Source of the DNA: Bryobacterales bacterium
GTDB lineage: Bacteria > Acidobacteriota > Terriglobia > Bryobacterales > Bryobacteraceae
Direction of reading: 5' to 3'
DNA: 5,577 nucleotides
Assembly: GCA_009697495.1 (NCBI GenBank)
Contig: SHUN01000249.1
Span: 1-5,577, forward strand
In this document: positions 1 through 5,577 of the stretch, piece by piece
How positions within the stretch are numbered: the stretch's first letter is position 1
How the letters are laid out: every line of letters begins with the position of its first letter
Made by a program: the position numbers and the translations under genes
Notes under the pieces: generated by a model
Seen by the model: the letters and a program-made list of their open reading frames with translations, nothing else
Database searches by the model: none
What the model was told of the DNA's origin: nothing

Positions 1-1549
1 CGCGCAGGCGCGTCTCCGTCCACACTCGCGGCTTCCCCGCCGCGAACGTTTCACCCTTCGCCGTATAGCCGACCGCCATCACAACCTGCTCAAACGTCGA
101 AAAAAGCAGTTCGCGGCCGTCGCGGGACCACACCGGATAGAGGCCTCCACCCGTCGAAATCTGCCATCGCCCTCCTGGCCCGGGGAACGGACGCACGTAC
201 ACTTCATAGGTCCCCGACTCATTCGACACATACGCCAGCCAGCGCCCATCCGGCGAAAACATCGGGAAGGCTTCGATGAACGGCGTTCCCAGGAACAGTT
301 CCGCTTTCCCGAGCCGCACCCCGGAATCGGCTTCGACACCCACCGTGAAAATGTCCGGGCTGCCGCCGTTGCCGGTCTGATGAATAGCCAGTCGCTTTCC
401 GTCCGGTGAGAACGAATAGGGAAACCCCGAAGCCTTGCCCTCGGTCAACCGCTTCGCCTCGCCCGACCCATCCGAACGGATCCCGTACAAACCGGGGGCA
501 GTCGGATTCTGAGAGCGGAACACGATGTTCTTCCCGTCCGGAGTCCACACGGGCTGGTCGTTAGTACCCGGCAGGAAACTCAACCGCGACGGAGTGTCCC
601 GGTCCAAATCCTTCACCCAAATGTCAGATCCTTTGCCGCTGAGAATCGAAAACGCCAGCCGCTTGCCGTCGGGCGAGAAGCGGGGCGCGAAGTATACGCC
701 GGGCGGCGCGTGCAGCGGCTGTGTCGAATTGCCGACGCTGCCCACCCAGGAAATCGGATACCCCGCCGTTGATGCCTTCCCCGAAAGGTACGCGAATGTG
801 CCGTTCTGCGCAAAGGCAAAATCACCGCCGGCGTTTGCGTTCGTGCTGACATCTTCCAGGATGGGAACCGCCGCGCCAACGGTGGCCAACCGGCCAGCGT
901 CGAAGGGCGCCGCGAACAGCGTGCTCTGGTCCAGGTAGATCAGGTGGCCGGCTCCAGTTAACGCCGGCAAGTAGCGGGGCGAGAATCCCCCGCGCGCGAC
1001 CGTCTTCCGCTCGCCCGTCTGGAGCGAGATCACCTCAATCGTCGCCTCTTCGTAGTTGTTTCTATGGGTCGCCGCCGTGAAGAGGACCGCCTGGCTGCCG
1101 GGGAGGACCTGCGGCCAGCGGTGGGTCACCTCACCGGATGCCAGCTTCGTCACCGGCACGGGCGTTCCACCGGCGGAAGGGACTCGTGAGAGGACTGTGG
1201 CCTCCTCCAGCGCCGCGATTATGTTGCCATCGTCGCCCCAGCTTCCGCCCCGCGTGGACGGCGCGTCGCACAATGTCACGGCCGCCCCGCCTTCCACCGC
1301 GATCTTCTTCAGCTTGCCATCGGCGAAAAACCCGATCCATTCCCCGTCCGGTGAAAAAAACGGAAACACCGCGCCGTCCGTCCCGGTGAGCGGCGTGACC
1401 TGGCTCTGATGCAGCAGGCGCGTATGAAGCCGTACCTTGCCATCCGCGGCCCGCAAAGTGAGTGCCAGCCGCGCCCCATCGGGCGAAAGCGCGAGCATGT
1501 TGCCGCCGCCGGCCCTCGCCAGCGGCGTGTCAGCCGCGATCTCCGCGTT
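1..1549 (-). pseudogene. PD40 beta-propeller sensor half of a kinase receptor, cut off by an in-frame TAG and incomplete at the window edge
   Basis: Reading the minus strand on from the TAG at 1550-1552 without changing frame, I find an open frame to base 1. It contains seven PD40/TolB-type SPDG-like motifs, with the Asp codons at about 1478, 1346, 668, 536, 401, 248 and 119: LSPDG, FSPDGEW, FSPDGKR, WTPDGKN, FSPDGKR, FSPDGRW and WSRDGRE. The stretch around 130-262 (YEVYVRPFPGPGG then WQISTGGG) is characteristic of the propeller region of acidobacterial PknB-like receptors. In that family the propeller follows the membrane segment and lies outside the cytoplasm, presumably as the sensor. The frame lacks its own convincing start: an in-frame ATG at 1496-1498 has no Shine-Dalgarno sequence and would begin inside the first blade. 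I therefore treat this as the detached part of one original gene (1-2557). The last propeller blade and the stop codon lie left of the window. The domain call is firm; whether the gene is dead, split or read through is not settled. Confidence 0.8.
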
Positions 1550-2557
1550 CTACCGAATCAGCGGCCGTAACGCCGCCGGCCGCGTCGCGTTGTACGCAAT
1601 CCAGGAAGCCGCCGCAAAACCAACCGCCAATACCCCCGCCGCTACCCAACCGTGCCGGCTCGCTACAGGGCGTGCCGTTTCCGAGCCGCGACCGTCAGGG
1701 AGCGGACTCTCCAACGCAATCCGCGCCTCCCCAATCGCCTGCAAGCGTTGCCGCCGGTCTTTATGCAGCATCCGTTCCAGCAACACCCGCAAATGCCTCG
1801 GAGTCCCCGCTGGCAGCGCCGCCCAGTCCGGAACATCCTTCACCACCGCCGCCAGCGTCTCCCCGGCAGATTCCCCCTTAAACGCCCGAGTCCCCGAAAG
1901 CATCTCAAACAGCACCACGCCAAACGAGAAAATATCCGCCCGCCGGTCCGCCCCCTTCCCCACCGCCTGTTCCGGGGACATGTACGCCGCCGTCCCCATG
2001 ATCACCCCCGCCTGCGTCGCCCCCATCGTCAGCGTCGGCGAATTCTCCGGGGTCAACGATGCCGCCGCCGCCCGCTGATCCAGCGCCTTCGCCAACCCGA
2101 AATCCAATACCTTCACCACGCCCTCCGGCGTCACCTTGATGTTGGCCGGCTTCAAGTCCCGATGAATCACGCCCTGCTCATGCGCGTACTCCATCGCCGC
2201 CACAATCTGCTTGGCGTAAGCGATGACATCGTCAACCGCCAAAGGCCCCTTAGCGATGTGATCGGCCAGCGTCGGCCCTTCGATCAACGCCAGCACCAGC
2301 GCCCAGTCCCGCCCCGCCTGCGCAATGCCATAAATATGACCGATGTTGGGGTGGTCCAGCGAAGCCAGCAGTTCCGCCTCCCGCTGGAATCGCGCCAGCC
2401 GGTCCGGGTCCGAAGCGAAGACGGAAGGCAGCACCTTCAAGGCGACGTCTCGCTTTAACTGCATGTCGCGCGCGCGATACACCTCGCCCATGCCGCCTGT
2501 ACCCACCAGGGACAGCACTTCATAGTGACCGAGTTGATCGCCTGCCTTTAGCGCCAT
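1550..2557 (-). CDS. Serine/threonine protein kinase (PknB-like) with one membrane segment, ending at a premature TAG
   Basis: This is a Hanks-type kinase of 335 residues that would phosphorylate protein Ser/Thr at the inner face of the membrane. All core motifs are present: glycine loop GTGGMGEV (19-26), ATP-binding lysine in VALK (K41), catalytic loop HRDLKPANI (132-140, D134, N139), DFGLAK (152-157), MSPEQ (193-197) and the subdomain IX Asp in RADIFSFG. A linker with an LPDGRGSE repeat (about 285-293) leads to one hydrophobic segment at about 304-322, and translation stops 13 residues later. Relatives continue from here into a PD40 propeller, which is still present downstream in the same frame, so the product is a truncated receptor without its sensor. 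I chose the ATG at 2555-2557 because MALKAGDQLGHYEV is the usual start of these kinases. An ATG at 2729-2731 would add 58 residues unlike anything in the family. No Shine-Dalgarno precedes the chosen start, and a -10-like hexamer lies 7 bases upstream. Confidence 0.9.
   Translation of the reverse strand: MALKAGDQLGHYEVLSLVGTGGMGEVYRARDMQLKRDVALKVLPSVFASDPDRLARFQREAELLASLDHPNIGHIYGIAQAGRDWALVLALIEGPTLADHIAKGPLAVDDVIAYAKQIVAAMEYAHEQGVIHRDLKPANIKVTPEGVVKVLDFGLAKALDQRAAAASLTPENSPTLTMGATQAGVIMGTAAYMSPEQAVGKGADRRADIFSFGVVLFEMLSGTRAFKGESAGETLAAVVKDVPDWAALPAGTPRHLRVLLERMLHKDRRQRLQAIGEARIALESPLPDGRGSETARPVASRHGWVAAGVLAVGFAAASWIAYNATRPAALRPLIR
1679..1705. repeat. REP-like short palindromic repeat inside the kinase linker
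   Basis: On the plus strand, 1686-1705 reads CCGCGACCGTCAGGGAGCGG. This is an imperfect inverted repeat: CCGC pairs with GCGG and inner CC with GG, around GTCA, with GA/GA mismatches. On the minus strand it is translated in the kinase frame as PLPDGRGSE (residues 285-293), in the linker between kinase domain and membrane segment. I recall LPDGRGSE peptides and this nucleotide motif as a dispersed repeat in Solibacter-like acidobacterial genomes. That is memory, not a search. I saw only one copy in this window. Confidence 0.5.
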
Positions 2558-2564
2558 GCGAACA

Positions 2565-2592
2565 ATTCTACACGGTGCCGTGTTCCTGAAAA
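2565..2592 (-). promoter_or_regulatory. Candidate sigma-70-type promoter of the kinase gene, giving a leaderless mRNA
   Basis: On the minus strand a good -10 hexamer, TAGAAT (2565-2570), lies 16 bases downstream of a weaker -35 candidate, TTTTCA (2587-2592; four of six bases match TTGACA). Only seven bases separate the -10 from the ATG at 2555-2557, so transcription would begin at or next to the start codon. This agrees with the absence of a Shine-Dalgarno sequence. The -10 is convincing, the -35 only moderate. Confidence 0.4.
2570..2583. promoter_or_regulatory. Inverted repeat in the kinase promoter spacer, possible operator
   Basis: The 14 bases ACACGGTGCCGTGT form two perfect 6-base arms around a TG centre. 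They fill most of the spacer between the proposed -35 and -10 of the kinase promoter, where a bound repressor would block polymerase. Six-base arms also arise by chance, so only the position makes this notable. No regulator for it is identified in the window. Confidence 0.25.
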
Positions 2593-2731
2593 ATCCGATG
2601 CCGGAATTGTCTGAACCTCGCGACGACAAGCCGAGCCGTCCGAGCGCGCAACAAAAATTGCAGAGATCTCTTTGGCCGGATGACCGTCGAGTCCTTCGCC
2701 ACGAAATGTCCGGCAGCAGAGGCGTTACCAT

Positions 2732-2735
2732 GGAG
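2732..2735 (+). promoter_or_regulatory. Ribosome binding site of the ATPase gene
   Basis: GGAG lies 11 bases upstream of the ATG at 2747-2749. The spacing is slightly long but usable, and it supports this ATG as the start. It fits the domain boundary too: only about nine residues precede the first conserved segment, RIGRFRGFRDVEF. Confidence 0.4.
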
Positions 2736-2746
2736 CAAGTCTGCCA

Positions 2747-3844
2747 ATGAGCAATCTATTCGATTCTTTCCGCATCGGCCGGTTCCGGGGATTCAGAGAC
2801 GTCGAATTCTCCGAATGCGGTTCAACCAATCTCTTGATCGGCGCGAACAACTCCGGAAAGTCAACTGTACTGGAAGCGCTCGCCATTTACTGTCGCCCGT
2901 TCGACAAACGGGAGTGGTTGGCGGTCCTCGAACGAAGGGAAGCCCGGAGCGGTCGCGGCGCTCGTATCGACGATCTTTATTGGCTCTTTCCGCGGGAGGC
3001 TGTCCTACGCGCAGATGCCCTCCTCCCTGCTATCTCACTCGCGGCAACCGGACTAACTCCTGTCGAAAGCCTAGAAGCGCGCGCTGAACGCGCAAGCCGT
3101 CTTCGAACCCTCCAGATTGAAATCGGTGAGGGAGAGTTTGAGGACAATGGCCAATTTGAGGAGACCGGTGTTGACATCAACGTTGCTGCCACTGCCTCCA
3201 GATTCTCATCCAGGCCTTATAGCGAGACCTTGAATTTCTGGCCGGACGGAAACTTCACGAACACTGAGGCGTCCCCAACCTATCGCGAAGTTCGCTCCCT
3301 CACGCCCTTCTCCCACCGCATTGAGCCCTTACAGTTGAAAAGGCTCACGCAAGCCGGAACGGAAGGCTGGAAACCCGAAGTACTCAAGCTCCTCGGCGAC
3401 ATCGATCCCGCTATTCTCGACCTCGAGATCCTCACCCCCGACGGCGTTTCCCCCTCTCTCCATGTGAACTACGCAGGTCTCGGGCTTGCCCCCATCTCCG
3501 TCCTCGGCGACGGTCTCCGCCGTGTCGTCAGTATCGCCCTGGCCGTCGCCAATCTGAAAAACGGACTCCTCCTCATCGACGAAATCGAGAGCGCCATCCA
3601 CGTCTCCGCTCTCGAAACCGTTTTCAACTGGCTCACCGGCGCGTGCCGGCGAAATAACGTGCAGCTCTTCGCGACGACACACAGTCTGGAAGCCCTCGAC
3701 GCCCTCCTGCCCACAGCAGGCGGCGAAATGGCTTGCTTTCGCCTAAATCGCCCGAATCATCCTAAACGTGTCGAACGGTTCGCCCCCGATCTCCTGCGCC
3801 GTCTTCGATTTAACCGCGGCCTCGACGTCAGGCAGGCCCCGTGA
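2747..3844 (+). CDS. RecF/OLD-like ABC-type ATPase (AAA_15/AAA_21 type), partner of the downstream TOPRIM protein
   Basis: The 365-residue cytoplasmic ATPase has a split ABC-type nucleotide-binding domain. It starts with the family-typical segment RIGRFRGFRDVEF (9-21) and Walker A GANNSGKST (32-40). The ABC signature-like LGDGLRR (253-259), Walker B LLLIDEIES (D278, E279) and switch histidine in TTHS (310-313) sit in the C-terminal third. The roughly 200 residues between the halves hold the charged insert expected of such proteins, with no domain I can name. ATP hydrolysis is well supported. DNA or RNA as the substrate sensed is inferred from relatives (RecF, OLD, AriA). The stop codon overlaps the GTG of the TOPRIM gene, implying coupled translation. 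There is no nuclease domain here, unlike OLD or GajA, where the TOPRIM is fused. Codon use is visibly more A/T-rich than in the kinase, especially at 3121-3240. A general SMC-like repair ATPase is the main alternative. Confidence 0.88.
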   Translation: MSNLFDSFRIGRFRGFRDVEFSECGSTNLLIGANNSGKSTVLEALAIYCRPFDKREWLAVLERREARSGRGARIDDLYWLFPREAVLRADALLPAISLAATGLTPVESLEARAERASRLRTLQIEIGEGEFEDNGQFEETGVDINVAATASRFSSRPYSETLNFWPDGNFTNTEASPTYREVRSLTPFSHRIEPLQLKRLTQAGTEGWKPEVLKLLGDIDPAILDLEILTPDGVSPSLHVNYAGLGLAPISVLGDGLRRVVSIALAVANLKNGLLLIDEIESAIHVSALETVFNWLTGACRRNNVQLFATTHSLEALDALLPTAGGEMACFRLNRPNHPKRVERFAPDLLRRLRFNRGLDVRQAP

Positions 3845-4593
3845 TCTTCACTTACCTCCTTGTCGAAGGCCCTCATGATGCTGCCTTCGCCGGAAGGATT
3901 CTTCGCCACGCCGGCCTCAATCCAATCCGTTTAGCCGAACAAGTCGATGCCTTTTGGAGCCCACTCATCAAATTGCCCTTCCCGCATAGGGGTGATCTGC
4001 TAAAACGGATGCCCGTACCGTACTTCTACCAGAACAATGACGTTTCCGTCGCGATCCATGTGGTCGGTGGCGATGGTTCCTTTGCCGATACGTTACAAGA
4101 GTCGTTGGCTGTCCTCCCGATCACCCGTCTTGCCGCCGTCGGGATCCTGCTGGACACGGATTCCGAAAAGGCGCCGTCAGTCCGTTTCGACGAATTGAGA
4201 GCAACACTATTAGCGTACATTCCTGTCTGGCCTAACCAGCCAGGCGCGGTCGCGGATGGCCCACTCCGAACCGGCGTTTTCGTCCTCCCCGACAACACGT
4301 CGCATGGCACTCTCGAAGACCTCCTCCTCGAATCCGCTGCTCTCTCATGGCCCGAAACTCTTCCGCTCGCCAGGGATTTCGTTGCGAATGCCCAGGCCAC
4401 CCTAACCGGTGCGGACCTCCGCGAACTTCGTAAACCGGCAGGCCTTAATAAAGCTACCGTCGCCTGTATCGGTACCCTCCTCCGCCCAGGCAAATCCATC
4501 CAAGCCTCAATCGACGACAATGGCTGGTTAGCTATTCACTCACCCCGTCAACAGAATCTCCAGACTTTCCTCAACCGGCTCATAGGCCGCTAA
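3841..4593 (+). CDS. TOPRIM-fold protein resembling DUF3226, likely nuclease partner of the upstream ATPase
   Basis: The 250-residue soluble protein has the layout of a small OLD-type TOPRIM domain. It has an N-terminal beta strand ending in the acidic motif LLVEGPHD (6-13, with E9 and D13), then GILLDTD (101-107, D105 and D107) as the DxD metal-binding motif. Further acidic residues follow in GTLEDLLLES (156-165). The C-terminal part (about 203-248: NKATVACIG, then PRQQNLQTFLNRLI) resembles the end of DUF3226 proteins. Such domains bind divalent metal and cut or hold nucleic acid; activity here is inferred, not shown. The start is GTG at 3841, overlapping the ATPase stop by four bases (GTGA), a classic sign of translational coupling and of a stable pair. 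PARIS has the same order, ATPase AriA then TOPRIM AriB, but AriB belongs to DUF4435, so I do not give that name. A conserved ATPase/DUF3226 pair of unknown function is the safest label. Confidence 0.82.
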   Translation: MIFTYLLVEGPHDAAFAGRILRHAGLNPIRLAEQVDAFWSPLIKLPFPHRGDLLKRMPVPYFYQNNDVSVAIHVVGGDGSFADTLQESLAVLPITRLAAVGILLDTDSEKAPSVRFDELRATLLAYIPVWPNQPGAVADGPLRTGVFVLPDNTSHGTLEDLLLESAALSWPETLPLARDFVANAQATLTGADLRELRKPAGLNKATVACIGTLLRPGKSIQASIDDNGWLAIHSPRQQNLQTFLNRLIGR

Positions 4594-4608
4594 CCGGGTC
4601 AATCCCAC

Positions 4609-5142
4609 ATGCGCCTCCTCTTACTCCTCCTCGTCGCCGCCGCCCTCGCCCAGCCGCCTCAACCCAAGTTCAACGACTACCCCGCCACCGAAACCTGGAA
4701 CGGAACCAACGCCCCAGTCCTCCTCCGCACCGCCTCCGAACGCCTCTTCAAAACCAATCTCACCAATGCCGCCAAAGAACCCCCAGACTTCGCCGGTCAC
4801 TTCAATTTCGCCGGCTGGGGCTGCGGTTCCAATTGCGCCGCCGGCGCCATCATCGACCTCCACACCGGCATCGTCTACCCGCCGCCCGGCAAGTCTGGCA
4901 ACGAATCCGGTTGGGATCGATGGATTTTCACCCTCGGTATCGTCGAGGGCAACTTTGTGGACTACAGAAAAGACTCCCGTCTGGTTATTGTTCGGAGCCA
5001 ACGTTGGGGAATCCGCGCCTACATCTGGGAAAACGACCATTTTCGAGCCCTAAATGCCCCTCCTCCAAAACCACAAGACGGTTCTCAACGCCGTGCGCTA
5101 CAGCGGCAGAACCACAGCCCTCGCTCTCCGCGCGCTTCTTGA
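4609..5142 (+). CDS. Small secreted protein of unknown function
   Basis: The 177-residue protein opens with a short but clear signal peptide: Arg2, a run of six leucines and a hydrophobic stretch ending ALA (12-14), where signal peptidase I would cut before Gln15. The mature part is soluble, with a conserved-looking core FAGHFNFAGWGCG (61-73) followed by AAGAIIDLHTGIVYPP and DSRLVIVRSQ. C72 and C76 are the only cysteines and could form a disulphide. I recall similar periplasmic or exported hypothetical proteins (AGH..WGCG..C..G.I.D..TG pattern), but no function is known to me. It begins only 15 bases after the TOPRIM stop, so co-transcription is likely, although an exported protein has no obvious job with a cytoplasmic ATPase/TOPRIM pair. 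The last 25-30 residues (after NAPPP, about 153) are basic and low in complexity, with codon endings unlike the rest, suggesting read-through past a lost stop or a frameshift. No strong Shine-Dalgarno is seen. Confidence 0.75.
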   Translation: MRLLLLLLVAAALAQPPQPKFNDYPATETWNGTNAPVLLRTASERLFKTNLTNAAKEPPDFAGHFNFAGWGCGSNCAAGAIIDLHTGIVYPPPGKSGNESGWDRWIFTLGIVEGNFVDYRKDSRLVIVRSQRWGIRAYIWENDHFRALNAPPPKPQDGSQRRALQRQNHSPRSPRAS

Positions 5143-5349
5143 GAGCGTCCGGAAACCGGCCAGAGAAATCGCCTGCCTCAGTTCCCACGAAGCCCTCATG
5201 AACAGAGTCGGGGAACCTCACCGCCATCGGCCGCGTTGATCGCCATCGGGGACGGCCTCCGTATTCAGGCCAGGAAACTGCCCGAACTCGGCTGCAAACA
5301 GGAGTTTCTCTTCGAATTGCTCGAAGAACCGCCGCCTCGCCGCCGCCTT
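5143..5349. other. Convergent intergenic gap with coding-like fragments, no confirmed gene
   Basis: Between the stops of two convergent genes lie 207 bases with no convincing gene. On the plus strand an open frame beginning at ATG 5054, overlapping the previous gene and ending at the TGA 5237-5239, encodes 61 residues (starting MPLLQNHKTVLNAV). Its third positions are mostly G or C. A different plus frame from about 5236 to a TAG at 5365-5367 also reads protein-like (IGDGLRIQARKLPELG). The pieces could be one frameshifted remnant, a small unrecognised gene, or chance in GC-rich DNA. A 7-base hairpin at 5309-5327 lacks a U-run on either strand, so I do not call a terminator. Confidence 0.3.
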
Positions 5350-5577
5350 CTACCCCTCACCCAGTAGCCGGTACAGCGTCGATCGCGTCACGCCCAATAC
5401 CTTCGCGGCCTGGCTCTTGTTCCCGTCGAAATGCTCCAGAACGGCCCGCGCGTGCCGTTGATTGAGTAACTCCAGACTGAGTAACTCAACGCCGGCGGGC
5501 GGCGCAGTTACTAACGCCGGACCCGCCTGCCGCTGGAAAAAAGGAGGAAGATCCTGCTCATCCACGAACTCGCCATA
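5350..5577 (-). CDS. C-terminal end of an NtrC-type sigma-54-dependent regulator (Fis-type HTH), incomplete at the window edge
   Basis: Only the last 75 codons are in the window; the frame is open through base 5577, so the gene starts to the right. The visible part begins with YGEFVDEQDLPPFF, which fits the linker after the AAA+ sigma-54-activating domain, where family members commonly read about DLPP. It ends with a Fis-type DNA-binding helix-turn-helix: ARAVLEHFDGNKSQAAKVLG then VTRSTLYRLLGEG, next to the TAG at 5350-5352. In this family the AAA+ domain remodels RNA polymerase-sigma-54 and the HTH binds upstream enhancer sites. The central and N-terminal domains are not visible, so the signal it receives is unknown. 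It is convergent with the secreted-protein gene, so not in its operon. A GTG at 5563-5565 could be taken as a start, but it falls inside the linker and would leave a bare HTH, so I read the gene as truncated by the window. A free-standing Fis-like protein is the less likely alternative. Confidence 0.85.
   Translation of the reverse strand, partial: YGEFVDEQDLPPFFQRQAGPALVTAPPAGVELLSLELLNQRHARAVLEHFDGNKSQAAKVLGVTRSTLYRLLGEG

Noticed and set aside
1..1549. Frameshift as the cause of the kinase break
   Set aside because: Codon-by-codon checks at several points between 119 and 1549 keep the same frame as the kinase; the break is a substitution-type stop, not a shift.
1437..2458. Long plus-strand open frames opposite the kinase
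   Set aside because: They are rich in Arg, Pro, Ser and Ala, have no recognisable motifs, and lie opposite a gene with complete kinase motifs. They are antisense shadows of GC-rich coding DNA.
2662..2671. Perfect 10-base palindrome AGAGATCTCT in the divergent gap
   Set aside because: About five such palindromes are expected by chance in this length, and it does not overlap a promoter I can identify.
2558..2731. Possible 58-residue N-terminal extension of the kinase from an ATG at 2729-2731
   Set aside because: The extra residues resemble no kinase N-terminus, and the region contains the best promoter. The ATG at 2555-2557 gives the standard family start.
2735..2746. Sigma-54-like -24/-12 element on the minus strand (TGGCA near TTGC)
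   Set aside because: The spacing between the GG and GC elements is several bases too short for sigma-54.
4026..4520. Minus-strand open frame of 164 codons opposite the TOPRIM gene
   Set aside because: The plus-strand frame has coherent TOPRIM motifs and couples to the ATPase; the minus frame is Arg/Ser-rich with no domain.
5309..5327. Hairpin with 7-base stem and 5-base loop in the convergent gap, as a bidirectional terminator
   Set aside because: There is no U-run after the stem on either strand and the stem is short and moderate in GC.

Overview
The window looks like chromosomal DNA from a GC-rich bacterium, most likely an acidobacterium of the Solibacter/Bryobacter type. The organism call is an inference. 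It rests on a serine/threonine kinase joined through one membrane segment to a PD40 (TolB-like) beta-propeller, an architecture greatly expanded in that group, and on an in-frame LPDGRGSE-type short repeat that I recall as dispersed in such genomes. No rRNA, tRNA, CRISPR array, insertion sequence or integrase is visible.

Layout. Positions 1-2557 (minus strand) hold the kinase/propeller receptor gene. It runs off the left edge of the window and is cut in two by a single in-frame TAG at 1550-1552. On one side are the intact kinase domain and membrane segment (1550-2557). On the other is the propeller, still open in the same frame to base 1. The 189-bp divergent gap 2558-2746 carries a plausible kinase promoter placed so close to the ATG that the mRNA would be leaderless, with a small inverted repeat in its spacer.

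On the plus strand, 2747-4593 encodes a tightly coupled pair: a 365-aa RecF/OLD-like ABC-type ATPase and a 250-aa TOPRIM protein resembling DUF3226. The second gene's GTG overlaps the first gene's TGA by four bases. This is the most interesting part of the window. An ATPase and a TOPRIM protein encoded as separate partners match the logic of split OLD-family systems such as PARIS (AriA/AriB), so an anti-phage or other DNA/RNA-directed role is a reasonable hypothesis but is not proven here. Fifteen bases further on, 4609-5142 encodes a small secreted protein of unknown function, possibly co-transcribed with the pair.

Positions 5143-5349 are a convergent gap with coding-like fragments in several frames but no convincing gene. 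The right edge (5350-5577, minus strand) is the C-terminal end of an NtrC-type sigma-54-dependent regulator with its Fis-type helix-turn-helix.

How the genes work together: the kinase and the sigma-54 regulator are unrelated signalling genes that flank the plus-strand operon. Only the ATPase and TOPRIM genes show sequence evidence of acting as one unit.
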